A stretch of 64,000 nucleotides of DNA from Massospora cicadina (taxonomy: Eukaryota; Entomophthoromycota; Entomophthoromycetes; Entomophthorales; Entomophthoraceae), in contig JAKSZP010012178.1 of NCBI GenBank assembly GCA_022478985.1, positions 1 through 64,000 on the forward strand. The letters run 5' to 3'. The stretch's first letter is position 1. Each line of letters opens with the position of its first letter. The notes beneath the pieces were generated by a model. It was not told where the DNA came from and ran no database searches. It saw only the letters and a list, made by a program, of their open reading frames with translations. This document shows, one piece after another, positions 33,481 to 44,899 of this stretch. Made by a program: the position numbers and the translations under genes.

Positions 33481-36150
33481 AGCTATGAGTCCCCGCGGAG
33501 GTACCAAGACCCTGAAATCCATAGCATCAAAAGGTTTTAATGTATTCTAGGTGGAGAGCCCGCCTCCTCCACAACTTTAGGTCAGCGCGGATTGACATTG
33601 TGCTGTCCAGGAGCCTCATCTTTACCCCAATGAACACAAAGCATGTAATGATCAGTTTGGAGAAACATCTTTTGGAATAGAACATACCGCCCATATAATT
33701 CTGAATCCGTGGATCAAAACCCACACTTCTTCTCACAACTAGTTGGGCTTCTTATACTGGCCAAGGTCATAACGCCTAATTTCTCTTTCTCTGTCGCCAC
33801 TATATAACTGTCTCAATCTGGGGCTAACTGGAACGACTTCTGAAGGAGCTTGTCCATCTGAAGATCCCACAGAATACTTTTTCAAATGGGAGATTTCAAC
33901 ACTATCATAAACTGCATTTGGGATTCATACCCCCATGCAACAAAATGAACGCCCTGGATCCAGTAAGCTCCAGGACTTCCTTTGCACTTGTAACTTTACA
34001 GATTAGTTGCCTCCCTCTGCGTCTGGCCTCATCTGTATGATCAGGATTTAGTACAAAGGTTGTAAATTCCAGTCAGCATCATGCATTGACTTAGCACGAA
34101 TAGGCTCTCTTCTAGTCAGCATGTCTCATATCCAAAGGCCCACAAAATTATCTAAGTAATCACAGATCACTCACTAATGTTCTTACCAAAACAGTAAAAC
34201 CAACGCTCATGTTCTGGCCAAGGGTTTCCCGGCTCTTTTATAAACAATCCTTTTGTTAGGGAGAAGTGGGCTCAATTATATGGGACAACATCACTCCACC
34301 ACCCCACCTGAGCAACCTCAGCGCGAGTTGGCAGCAACCAAGGCAGGAATTAACCAAGTGGCTATGTCTGTGCTAAAGGCCAGATGACTGCGTCTCTCTC
34401 CAGAGTCAATAAGGTTGAAGCTAGAATTAGTCACTTGGAACGAAACTCCAAACCTTCTCCCTATCCCAGTTGGTTTAATGACTGTGAAGCTGCTCAAGAA
34501 TCCTTTTTCTCAAAATTAGCACTACAAGAAGAGCTGGCAGCTAACTTCACATCTTCCCACTATTATTCCCAGTGTAAACGCCCTACCCGCTTCTTCTTTC
34601 AGAAGCAAAAAGCCAAATATACACCGCAGGAAATTATAGCAATGATAATTGGCACCACCACTCCAACGGACAAAAAGCATCACACAGGAACTTCAACGCT
34701 TCTACTCAAACATTTTCCATGCTGACCAGGTTGACCTGAAAAACATTAAAACTTCTTACGGAGCACTCTAGAGCCTCCCACTTACCCAAAGGCATACGAA
34801 ACTCTTCTGCCCCTATCACTTGTCAGGGGGTTATGGATAACCTCCTTAGATCTATGAGGCTTAAAGCGGTTGGCCCTGATGGCATACTTTTTGAGGTATT
34901 TTTCTAGAACCTTTGGTGACAACCAAATTTTTCTGTGACATGTTCACCCCACTTTTGACTCAAGTCGAGGTCCTCCATGATTCTATAGTTTTTAATCACA
35001 AAATTCATTAATTATAAGTCATACTAGGAGAACCTGGCCAAATGGCGCCTTATAGCTTTGTTTAACGCTTAACACGAGTTATTCACATTGCTTCTGTCCA
35101 CCTGCATAACAGAAGGTTTTTGCCACGCCTGAACTTCTCACGACACTGTTTTATTCTGGGGAAGTCAATATGGGATAACTATAATGACCTCCATGCGACT
35201 TTGACCATTAACTCACGCAGAACTAATGGCTTTGTGGCTCTTCTGGATATGGAAAAGGCTTATTATCGTGTTTCCTGAAAGTACATTGATGCTTCCTTAG
35301 CTCGTTTCCACCTTCTCTCTAAAGTAAGATGTTTGATCTCCGCACTCTATGACCAACTTCATTCCAGAGTCCTTGCACCAACAGGATTTACTGCTGCTGT
35401 TACCGTTGGGCAGGGTCTACGCCAAGATGATCCTCTGAACCCCATTTTTTCAATACCACACTTTGATCTCCTATTGGCCTCTTTGCAGGAGAGCTGATAG
35501 AAATAATAGTACCAGATAAAACCCTACTTTTAATTTAGCATTTGTATATGACACTGCCATAGCGTTTGGTTGCCCTGATAACACCACTATTGCTTCTGTG
35601 ATTCTTGAGAGGTCCTTTAAGGCGTCCAAATCCAAGTGCAACATTCTAAAACATTGGTAGTACCGGTGCCTCACCCAAATCCCTCCTAACATCCGGTCTG
35701 GAGCCTATTCATGGCAACTTACGTCACCTGGGGGTCCTGAACAGCTCACAAGGAGTTGCACTCTGTGCCAATGTGAACATAATTCTAAAAGCGATAAATA
35801 TCAGAATTGCTAGCTGGAGCATACGAAATATAATCCCCCAGGGTCAGTCCCTGATGGACAATGTGTTCCTCTTATCAAAATTTTGGTTTCTTGTGCATGT
35901 CTGTCCCTTCTTAGATTCATTTTATACACGGCTTAACATTCTTCTTTGCTATTGGATCTGGGGCTCAAACCACCCACCCACAGCACTGTCAAAAATAACT
36001 TGACCCCAGTAAGAAGGGGGCTTAGGACTTCTGGACACACGCTCTCATGCCACCTCCATTTATTTGGAGCTCCTTCTCCCAAATGTATGCTGGGATACGA
36101 CCCCATGCCACAGTGGGCACCTGCCCTCCGCCAATCTAGTCAGCATCTTT
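33481..36150 (+). pseudogene. LINE-1 ORF2: APE endonuclease and reverse transcriptase
   Basis: The endonuclease part shows FQMGDFNTIINCIWDS (near 33880-33930), the G-D-F-N active-site motif of APE-type LINE endonucleases. Linker frames include 34384-34725. RT blocks follow: RRTNGFVALLDMEKAYYRVS (near 35215-35275, first catalytic Asp in LDME), then VTVGQGLRQDDPLNPIFS (near 35405-35450, the family's G-x-R-Q-G-D-P-L-S-P). LAFVYDTAIAFG (near 35535-35575) is the A-D-D box, here Y-D, missing one Asp. Stops occur throughout, including TGA where Trp is expected after RVS. It is not functional. Confidence 0.85.
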
Positions 36151-37047
36151 AGCCTTTTTAATGAATTGTTGACATCTTTAGGGAAGTGGCTCACTAACCA
36201 CTCAGGCCATCGCCTGAAACCTCCTCTTCCAATTATTTGATTAAAGCTTTACTTGCCCTGAGATGAGTGGGCGCACGGGTATACCATGCTTTTCCATACA
36301 GAAAGGATGGACCAGGCCTCAGCCCCCGTCATCATGTGATAATACACAATGAAGAGGTAGTCATATCTTGCATCAACCCATAAAATAGACCTCTAATCCG
36401 TCCGCGCCTCCTTTAATTCCTCCCACCCTCAATGAGCATAAACCTCCAGAGGCTCTGTAAGGATGTTTACCATCCAATAATTTCTGTGAAGGTGTCTAAC
36501 ACCCTATGGAGTACACTACGTTATTCATAAAAACAGAGGATTGAACTGGGTCTTAATCTCAACATCGCAGCTGCCCTCATTGTTTGGAGCCTATTGACTT
36601 CCATCTCACCCGTTTTTCACATGCTCAAGGGTCACCTCATTTTTTTCCTAGGGTCCGCGCGCTCCTCCATTCCCTTCCACGGCCTGGCAGCACTGTTAAA
36701 GCTCTGTTACCTGATCAGAACCTACCTAGACGTCACCAATCTCTACTAGCCCTTACCTATGCCACAGCACTATGGACAATCCACAATTTTTTTCCTTTAA
36801 ACCGCTTTTGACTTTCAAGTATGGGCCTTATACACATGACTGCCAACTTCCAGGTGCAATTTTAGATGGTCCTAAAAGTCTCATATATGTCGCCAACCCT
36901 CCCCCGCTCAGTCTCAACTGCAGCAAGGCTTTGGTGCACCAACATTCCTCCCTTTCTGACGTCTTCTCCCTCCCTTTTCCTCGCCTTCAGCTCTCAGGAG
37001 CCCAAGTGTAGTTATATAAACATTGATGAATACCCCCATCAGGTCAA
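36151..37047 (+). pseudogene. LINE-1 ORF2 C-terminal part and 3' UTR
   Basis: Decayed sequence between the RT blocks and the LINE tail. Broken plus-strand frames (36584-36811, 36772-37011) are compatible with the C-terminal region of ORF2. No zinc-finger motif is clear. The end is fixed by the tail at 37048-37066. Confidence 0.5.
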
Positions 37048-37066
37048 GACCATATAGTACTAAAAA
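37048..37066 (+). other. LINE-1 3' terminus
   Basis: GACCATATAGTACTA followed by A's, then immediately Chromo-2 integrase codons. The same terminus, with a short A tail, occurs at 28508-28528 and, reversed, at 54788-54807, each flanked by its own 17-bp duplication. This identifies it as the true 3' end of the family. Confidence 0.85.
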
Positions 37067-37860
37067 TAGAGGTACACAATTTATTTTGGAATTTTAAGAT
37101 GCCCTGTGTGGGGCGCAAAAATCAAACTGTGCCTGTTTGCATACCACCCCCAGTCCAATGGAAAAACAGAAAAGACTAATCAGACAATAGAATAATACCT
37201 CCACTGTTATGCTACCGCCTCTCAGGACACATGGACTTATGATCTCCCATTAGCCTATTTTACATACAATAACTTACTCCAACATTGATGGGTTTTCACT
37301 ACTATACTCCAATTTAGACTACAACCTGGTTACCACCATTGGCCCTCAGATACATTATGATATCCCTGCAGCGGATGGTTTCACAGCGCACATCCCCAAG
37401 ATACACTAACAAGTGCAAAAGAAGCTTATAAAAACTGCCAAGGATGCCAAGAAAGTTGCTAATAGGAAATGTTACCCAGCCCTGAACTTCCAGCTCAGTG
37501 AATTTTTAATGGTGGGTATCAAGATTCTACACTGCAATGTACCATGCCAGAAGTTGATGTGCAAAAGAGCTGACCTATTTTCCATCAGCAGGGTCCTGTC
37601 CATAAGGTCCTTCCACATAGAGCTTTTACTTATTGGAAAATTCGCGCAGCCTTCCACACCTCTGCTCTGTCCCCCTTAAAAGTTAAAAACTTAACTGATG
37701 TCAAACTGGTATTAATAAAAGGAGCACCAGAATTTGAGGTGGAACAGGTCTTGGACTTCTGGAGGTTTAAGCGGGATGTCCAATACTTAATGGCCTTGAA
37801 AGAATACCTTGCTTATGAGAACAGTTGGATCTTTTCCAGAGAAAGCACCAACTGTTAAGA
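37067..37860 (+). pseudogene. Chromo-2 integrase C-terminal part and chromodomain
   Basis: Begins RGTQFILEF (the R-G-P-Q-F-x-S-x-F block), then VWGAKIKLCLFAYHPQSNGK and TEKTNQTIE, where the catalytic Glu lies in the K-T-E block. ATASQDTWTYDLPLAYFTYN follows. After decayed linker, 37730-37850 reads APEFEVEQVLDFWRFKRDVQ, then YLMALKEYLAYENSW. This is a chromodomain with the family's E-x-E-V-E-x-I-L-D, Y-L-V-K-W-K-G-Y and E-N-S/T-W blocks. Chromodomains guide chromovirus integration to chromatin. A stop ends it at TNC near 37855. Confidence 0.88.
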
Positions 37861-38013
37861 GATAATAAAAGAATCACATGTCTGAAAGACATATGCACCC
37901 ACACCCTCTCACACCCCAAGCCCCCCCAGCATCACTGTCATCAATTTCCCCTCACCACATAAAAGCTACACGCTAGCACAGGCCCATGAGGGTGGAGTAG
38001 GCACAGTCCCTTT

Positions 38014-38025
38014 AGGAAAGGATAA
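38014..38025 (+). promoter_or_regulatory. Polypurine tract of Chromo-2
   Basis: AGGAAAGGATAA immediately before the 3' LTR start TGTAAGAG. Position and purine content fit the plus-strand primer of an LTR retrotransposon. Confidence 0.65.
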
Positions 38026-39391
38026 TGTAAGAGTACCAACCACAGCCATCAAGACAAATAAGGCAGCAACATCCCTTTATAATGAAGTAAGGGAACGTCC
38101 CAACCAATGCCACAAAGAAAATAGCAGACGTGGGGCACACCCTCAATGAGTGATGGATGGTAGATGCAGCTGCCCCAGAAAACTCCAGATCTAATTTAAG
38201 CCAGCAGACTTTCTAACTCACCCTGTTATCACAAAATTCACCAAAGTGTATCTCAGAAAAGTCAGGGACATATGATAATTAATATGCACCTATTCCGCCA
38301 GATTACAATCAAATCCCCCAAAAATGGGAATTCACCACACCTAATCAAAGGGAAAATCCACAAAAAAATTTTATTTAAAATTCCTCAGTTACAAAATGTA
38401 AGAGAATATTGCATGGGCGATATAATCTCTGAGAAAGTATGGGCGAAAACCCCAACACTTGAAAATTGACAGGAAACCTTAAGTCAAAGTGTTAGACAAG
38501 CCATCCGCCATATCCAATTCTGGAGGTCCCAGCAAGCATTAGAAGACTAAAAGAAATTAACAATGGACAAATTCCAAAGTCTCTGAGAATATATGGTAGA
38601 CACTATGTTGTCATACAATTGCGTGCATCTCCGTCACCTGTTTTACAATATAAAGCCCAGAGTTCTTCCTACAGTAGAATGCTGAGATATTTTGTAATCT
38701 TTGAAAAACCTTAATTCTAAAAACTGATTCAGACCAAATTTTTTAAATAAGTTTAAAATATTCTGTCTCCCTCAATGAAATTTTCACAACCAATAAAAGA
38801 TCTCCACTTTATATTTTCTAAAGGCGGTCACCATTTACTTAGTGGTTTCAGTACTGGCCTCCTTCAATGGAGGCAACCAAGGAGCCCGCCCTGAGGAATC
38901 TGACCATAAACCTCCTGCCCAAGGATATGTGGTCAAAATCCCCACCCCAAACAACAAGCTAAACTGACCAAAGCGACCCATCACACTCAAGACCCAATTG
39001 AGGGGAATATTGAAACTGAATGGAACTCCAATAAATCTCCAGCTGATCTGAAAATGGAGGTATGGCGACCATCCCTTTTTATCAAATGTGTGCTAAAAAT
39101 TAGTCATGGCTCTTAATTTAACTCAAAAGAACCAACCTGAGCTCCTCCAGCTGAACAAATCAAATTTACTAAAGCCCAGAAGACATGGAAGAAATTGTTA
39201 CCAGTTCTCCGCTTGGTAAGTTGGAACTGGATTGATGTTCAATAATCAATACTTTTTGCACCTTTCTCTCAGCGGATCTTACTCCTGAATTATTAGAATG
39301 GCAATGCCATATGGACTATAGATTCTATTATGGCAGTTGGATTAAACTCAATAAAAGCCAAGTCTTTCCTTAGTATGACAAATGTATTCCA
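38026..39391 (+). repeat. 3' LTR of Chromo-2
   Basis: About 1366 bp, TGTAAGAGTACC...AATGTATTCCA. It aligns with 10046-11387. A TATA-like TATAAAGCCCAG lies near 38650, and a related block occurs in the relic at 43.8-44.7 kb. It is followed directly by the Chromo-1 integrase codons for VPQEIIS. Confidence 0.85.
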
Positions 39392-40323
39392 TGGTGCCTC
39401 AGGAGATTATTAGTGGATGTGGACCCTAGTTCACATCTGTATTTAGGGAAGAGTTTGAAAGACTCCTCATATTTTTCCTTGCCATTTATTACTTTTCACC
39501 TCAAATTAGCGGGCATACAGAATGAGTGAACCAGTGTCTAAAATTCTTGCAATGTTACACTACAGCTGACCACTAAGATTGGGCTTCAATTCTTCACGTG
39601 CTTAATTTAGATATGATACCCAGCATGCTTCTATTGGGTCTTCTCCCTTCTTCGCCATTTATGGGTTTATCCTGCTTTTAACATGAACTCAGATGTGCTT
39701 TCAAGGTGGAAGCAGTGGTAGACTTCGCCAAGTTCAAAAGAAATACCAACGGGCTAACTTCAATTTAGATGCTGCCATGAAGACCTACAAGGAGTATGTA
39801 GATGGTAAGAGATGGGTGGGTCAAGTGTATAAGGAGGGAGACCTCATGATGCTTGATGCTCAAATTTTCCTGAACAAGCATCCATGAAAGAAACTGGGGC
39901 CAAAAAGGATAAGACTTTAAGTATTTTCATAAAGGTGGGCCTTACCTCTTAAAAGTTAGATCTACCACCAACGTTCTGGATCTTGTCATCTTTCATGAAA
40001 GCAATCTTACCCTGTTTGAGGGCCCCCATCCTAAGACCCTATACCATACTTCATAGATGGGGGAACCCAAGTAAGAAGTGGAGAAGATATTATCCTCCCA
40101 TCATGTAAGGAAAAGGCATAAGTATCTGGTGTCATGGAAATGTTTTTATACTATAGAAAATAGTTGGGTTCCAGCCATAATTGCATTATGCACAAAGCCT
40201 TATTGATGCATTCTAAAAACGTTTACCTGATGCTGCAGCCCCTAAGGCTAAACCTGTTGTCACCGCCATGAAGCATGCTCCAGCCCAAAAACCTTTTTGT
40301 GGATGACACCACTGGAGGAGGGG
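39392..40323 (+). pseudogene. Chromo-1 integrase C-terminal part and chromodomain
   Basis: Continues the gene cut at 10045: VPQEIISGCGP-stop-FTSVF. Then comes the S-G-H-T-E-stop-V-N-Q-C-L block (the catalytic Glu, with stop codons where Gln and Arg are expected), and TTADH...LHVLNLDMIPS. Near 40078-40170, VEKILSSHHVRKRHKYLVSW and ENSWVPA form a recognisable chromodomain. A purine tract (GGAGGAGGGG, 40314-40323) ends the internal region. Confidence 0.85.
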
Positions 40324-41038
40324 TGATGCCTCAAAAGCTGAAGGGTGATGTCATGTCCAAAAGCATAATTGTGAGAACAGTTTGCAAAAACAAGGATGAG
40401 CTTACCAGAGCCAAAAGCACAAATGTTGGCCGCTCTCTCTGAACTTAAACATACCCTAGATTAATTATGGATAAAAACCAAGTATTCTCAGGCTGGATCT
40501 AGAAGTTTGCGTGATGTGGAAGCTGTAATTATATCAATGGTACACAAGTATAAAGTATACCATCAGCAAAGATGAGTCAATGCATTTGGTAAAAAAATAG
40601 AAAATTGAGTCCTTTTCTGTTTATACTTTTCTGATCTGGCAATATTCAACTGAAGTCTAGAGCTCAAATTTTGGATTTACTTGAGGTATGGTATATCTTT
40701 GTAGTAAGTTGTTTCAATTAGCTAGATTTTTAATTGTCCCTCAGCAAGTAGATGAAGACCACCTACCCCTATTTCATTTTAGTCATTTTTTTCTTGACCT
40801 ACATCCTTGTTGGTCATCTCACTTAATAAAACAGGGATTATATAATATTATTTATAATATGAATTGTTTGTTTAAATTGTTGTAGATTTTCTATCAGATA
40901 TCTACAATCATATGAGCATTGACAAATTTTGATGATGTACTATTCTCTTGCATCCTAGTAGGGTTTCCCTGGATGCCTGAGTGATTATAACCCAACACCT
41001 CTTTGAGTAGCAGGAGAGTTACAGACACTCTCCTGACA
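40324..41038 (+). repeat. Putative 3' LTR of Chromo-1
   Basis: Starts TGATGCC right after a purine-rich tract that follows the chromodomain, and may end at CTCTCCTGACA (41038), a TG...CA interval of about 715 bp. No partner LTR could be matched upstream of 7.7 kb, so the boundaries are inferred from position only. No gene in it. Confidence 0.35.
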
Positions 41039-41179
41039 TAATGGGGCAGAAGGTGAAAAATGTTAGATATAACTCATTATATATAAATATTAGATAAAGC
41101 AAAAAGAGAAATTACCTTTTTACATTTTTAGCTATAAGTTTTTTAAATTATATTCATCTTTTAAAAAAGGATTTATATG

Positions 41180-41320
41180 AGGGTAGTTAGCCTAGCAGGG
41201 CAATTCCTGCTTTCACCCTAATGCAGGTTTTGTTCAATACAAGTTCAAAGCCTGTACTGGCTAGAAAAATTCTTGGTGTGGTATATTTGTCCCAAGGTTG
41301 ACCCACCTCAAATACTTTTT
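41180..41320 (+). mobile_element. Short tRNA-derived SINE with perfect duplication
   Basis: A 141-bp insert flanked by perfect 15-bp repeats AAAAGGATTTATATG (41165-41179 and 41321-41335). The head has TAGTTAGCCTAGCAGGG (A-box-like) and AAGTTCAAAGCC (B-box-like, from 41241). The tail CCACCTCAAATACTTTTT resembles the tails of the other SINEs here. It is shorter than them and may be a separate subfamily. Confidence 0.8.
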
Positions 41321-41492
41321 AAAAGGATTTATATGGTAAGTATTATATATATGATATAAGTAATTTTTGCAGAAAGGTTATACTGAGAACTAACTTGAAA
41401 AGTATAGAGCTTAGACTAAAAATAGAATCAAAACTTTCAAAAAGATAACCCTAACCAACACATATTACCAAGTCCTCATTATATCTTAATAA

Positions 41493-41778
41493 GGGTAGAA
41501 TACCCCAGTGGTAGAGTATGTTCTCACTACCACTGCCTCCCCAAGTTCAATCCTGGTAGATGAACTTTGGGTAGGGATAATTATAACTGTGTTGGAGTTG
41601 TGCACCAATGCCTTGAACCAAGATAGGGAACAAGAGGGTGGTCCATGGAGTTCCTGGCCTACCATGTGCTGCGCATAGAGGTTTTTCAGGTTTTATCCTC
41701 CTTTCCCATTTCTTCAATTCCCCTTAATTGATGCAGTTTTGTCGCCAGGTTGGACCACCTCAAATAAAATTTTTAATA
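41493..41778 (+). mobile_element. tRNA-derived SINE, second family
   Basis: About 286 bp. A box CAGTGGTAGAGTATG (41506-41520) and B box AGTTCAATCC (41544-41553) have tRNA spacing. The 3' end is GGACCACCTCAAATAAAATTTT. Imperfect 17-bp flanks TCATTATATCTTAATAA (41476-41492) and TCATTGTATCATAAAAA (41779-41795). The head differs from copies 1 and 2, but the tail sequence is shared, suggesting recognition by the same LINE. Confidence 0.8.
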
Positions 41779-41839
41779 TCATTGTATCATAAAAATAGGC
41801 ACTTACTTATTTCAAGTGGTTATTAAAACTGGTCTACTT

Positions 41840-42123
41840 TTATTTAACTGAGGCAAGCCAACCAGGGGACAGACATTACTGAAAGAAAGAAATGACATGA
41901 AACCTGAACAGGGTCAACTCCATTGAAGAAAGTTTTTCCACCTCCGGATCGGGACTCAAATTTTTCTGGTTACATCATGGGTAAGGTTTTTGTGTTATTA
42001 GACCTACTAACCGCCAATAGCTTCCTTTGGCTGGCACCCCGATCAATGTGTGAAGGGCGGGAATTGAACCCACAACCTTCAGGTTGGTAGCCATACACCC
42101 TTACTGACTCGCCTTCCACCCCC
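41840..42123 (-). mobile_element. tRNA-derived SINE, copy 2 of the 4606 family
   Basis: Minus-strand copy of the SINE at 4606-4903. On the plus strand the B box appears as GGAATTGAACC (42060-42070). Flanks are AAAACTGGTCTACTT (41825-41839) and AAAACTGGCTCTACTT (42124-42139). It aligns over its full length with the first copy. Confidence 0.88.
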
Positions 42124-42779
42124 AAAACTGGCTCTACTTGATCTATAATTTATAAAAATTAAATAAGCAATTTTGTAACAGGATGTAAATTATTCTTAAA
42201 GAAGATACACTTGTTTGTACCTAAACATTATAATTGTATATTTAGTTTAAATTTGATCTAGAAAAATGTAAAATTAATACTTAAAAATGATACAAGTATT
42301 CTATTTTGGCAAAATTATATAAACTACATAAAATTTTATTAAATTGATATATATAAGAATTTGATTTGAATCAATATGATGAATTTTTTAAAGAAATTGC
42401 AATAGCATTTACAAAATAGATTTAAGAAACCACATTATAGAAATGTAAAGTTTTTTAAAATTTTGTAATACTAAAATTAGTAAAGACTAATTTAGGATTA
42501 TTTTTTAAAGAAAATTTACTTGTCCATGACCATCTTTCAGATTATACTGATTTAAAATATCATTTATATTTTAGTACTTATATTTTCTTGATGTTAATCT
42601 TTACAAGTTACTAATTTGATGGATAAGTCTTTTGTTACTATAAAACTGTAATTCCTTGCTACTAATCAAGCTTATACAAGAAATATTATAGTTTATTTAT
42701 GACACTATCACTAGTATACCCATATACTTATAAACTTATACCATGTTACCTGAATAAACTAAGCTATAAAAAGGTCTAT

Positions 42780-43626
42780 GCTATTGTGGGATCCGCGAAT
42801 GGAGGCCACAAATAATTTCTCAGAGTGAGAAACTTATTTTTAATAAAAGTATAAAATAATAACTTTTTATAATTTTTATGTTTTTTTATTATAAAAAGCG
42901 CGGCAAAACCAAGAAAGGCCCCTTTATCAATACTAGCTTTTCCTATTTAAATTAGTTCAAACTTTGAGACCATCAACATTTGAGGTAAAAGAATGCAAAG
43001 CTCAGTTGTCTAAATAAGGGAATATAGGTTTTTGGCCTATTAGATTGGGGATGAAAATTTTTGAGGCAATACCAACCCATTTGGTAACAATTTGGAGAAA
43101 TTGTATCCAATCACCATCAAGTAAAATCTTTTCACCTTGGCGGTGATCTGACTTGGATGGTAATGATTGGGTATTTCAGCAGTAGTTGGACTCGGAGGGT
43201 AATGATTGGCTAATGTTTGCCCTATCATCCTCAAGTAAAATCTTTGCACCTCGATGGTGGTTAGATTTGGATGATGATTGGTTTACTCGCACCCAATCAT
43301 TGATGGGTAATACCTTCTTGCCTTGCAGAGGTTCTGATCCATGCAATTTTATACTCCTCATATATGACTGAGGAGTCAGAGTATTTCTAGTATTAGTATT
43401 TACCGTTTTAAGTCAATTTTTATGATAAAATTGTATTCCTCCAATTGCTAGGATTCCACCAAGAATCCTCTAGGGGTTTTTCATTAGGGGAACTCATGTC
43501 ATTGATATCCCCATTATAATTTAAAAATTTAGCAGGTGATGGCCCAATCATATGAGCAGAATTGGGAACACTAACACCTCCAACATTCTTTTCCTTAGAT
43601 TGGAAAGGAGAATGTCTGACAGCTAT
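42780..43626 (+). mobile_element. Solo LTR, older member of the Gypsy-B-like family
   Basis: LTR 42785-43621 (837 bp, TGTGGGATCC...AATGTCTGACA) with perfect 5-bp duplications GCTAT (42780-42784 and 43622-43626). It shares the TGTGGGA start, the GGATTCCACCAAGAATC block and the GAATGTCTGACA end with the Gypsy-B and 29985 LTRs. It contains an internal direct repeat of about 65 bp (43108-43172 and 43221-43284). No internal element sequence. Confidence 0.85.
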
Positions 43627-43799
43627 ATCAGTATAGTAATTTTATATTCTTTTCAGGTAAATCTTAGCCACAAAAAGAACATACAGAACAAAATAAAAAA
43701 TTAGATGATAATTAGATTTTTCCATTAATAGTACTATATTATAATAATAGTATAACTCAACATACAATAAACTTTTTATCAATTTACTGTTTATACCAT

Positions 43800-44700
43800 G
43801 GCTACATTTGATTGTTTTTAAAAATAGAGGTTTAAGGGCTATAGCGTCAGCTATTCAATTGGGCAAATCATGAACCCTTTCAAGCTAAAAAAGGCAAACC
43901 CTAAGGCCCCGCCTCTTACCCAGATGTTCAATCTAGGGCATACCTTGGTCAAGTGATGGGTAGCCGCTGCCCCCTGCTTGCCATGCGCCTTCCTCAAAGT
44001 ACTCCCCAACCCATACCCATCTTAGTCTCAGAATCTTTAGAGTTTATATGGTAAAATAAGACAGCTCTGTAAAGACTTAAAAAAAGGCCTATAAGCCCAT
44101 CACCACAGTTTCCACTATCCAGCACCAACTGGTGGCTCAAAAGCCACCATAAATGGAAAAAGTTTGACACCTGGGGCAACCTCAGATGAAAATAAATTAT
44201 ATAAAAGGGTAAAGTTGGACAAAAAGTTAAAAAGAAAAGGTCAAAAATGGAGATTGAAACCATAATCAAAATCTGAAACTTTAAAAATGAATTTGGGCAT
44301 CTGGAACATACCAAAACAGCCCAAGAATAGTGCAGGGATTGCAGCCAATGTTACCACTATGAAGAATTCATTGAGGAAATAGTTTCTGACACTACAAATT
44401 TGGTTTTGGGGTTTAACCCAACGTTTTGCAGCTAGTAACCCTCCTCTTAGCACAATTTAAAGCCCAGCACTCTGCTAAAGGTAGGTTGTTGAGGTATTAT
44501 CTATTATATATTTTCCCACTAAATTTATCCCTAAATTTTGCTAGTTTTATTATTTTTTATAAAAAACCAAAAAGTATATCTCTAAGTAATATGGTATTGG
44601 GAAAGGCCTACCAGATAGCTTTTCTTGAATAGAAGGTTAAAGTGAAAAAAAATTATTAGCTCATCTACCATAGTTTCTTCCAAAAATTACTAGAAACACC
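43800..44700 (+). repeat. Relic LTR related to Chromo-2
   Basis: GC-richer patch with blocks shared with the Chromo-2 LTR in the same order: TAGGGCATACC...GTGATGGGTAGC then CTGCCCCC (43932-43976), and TTTAAAGCCCAGCACTCTGC followed by TTGAGGTATT (44456-44500). The ends cannot be placed. Minus-strand frames at 43994-44453 are shadows of this non-coding sequence. Confidence 0.5.
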
Positions 44701-44899
44701 TCCTCTCTCACCACAGCAAACACCTAACCATCTTGCTCATCTATCTTGAAATTACAATCCAAGATATAGTATTTCTTTGCAGTATGAAGAAACTGTTAGA
44801 GTTTAGATACTAAAGTCTACAGCCAGTTTTTTTTGGCTCACTCACATCCTAAAAAAGGTGTACCTCTACTTTATTAACTATACATAATACTAAGAAAAA

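Larger units (their letters stand above)
16256..37066 (+). mobile_element. LINE-1: APE-type non-LTR retrotransposon split by Gypsy-A
   Basis: Own sequence is about 16256-20089 plus 31744-37066, around 9 kb, inserted in the integrase gene of Chromo-2. The 5' half carries Pro-rich ORF1-like frames. The 3' half carries an APE endonuclease motif and RT blocks and ends in GACCATATAGTACTAAAAA at 37048-37066, directly against Chromo-2 integrase. Both sides of the insert carry ATAGAGG from the integrase D-R-G codons, compatible with a target duplication that has since diverged. The exact 5' end is uncertain within about 100 bp. The RT resembles the Tad/L1-like type, but the clade is not secure by eye. 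Confidence 0.75.
10046..39391 (+). mobile_element. Chromo-2: chromovirus interrupted by nested insertions
   Basis: A Ty3/gypsy element bounded by two related LTRs (10046-11387 and 38026-39391), lying inside the integrase gene of Chromo-1. Its own sequence is 10046 to about 16256 plus 37067-39391, roughly 8.5 kb. The remainder is LINE-1 carrying Gypsy-A. Pol order is pre-RT, RT, RNase H, integrase, chromodomain. Flanking pentamers AGGGG (10041-10045) and TGGTG (39392-39396) agree at only three of five positions, so a target duplication is not proven. The continuity of the Chromo-1 integrase across the element is the stronger boundary evidence. Confidence 0.85.

Noticed and set aside
41493..41570. 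tRNA gene
   Set aside because: Good A and B boxes, but it is followed by a SINE body and flanked by 17-bp imperfect duplications.
43994..44453. Minus-strand ORFs of 106 and 70 codons
   Set aside because: They overlap an LTR relic related to Chromo-2 and show no motif.
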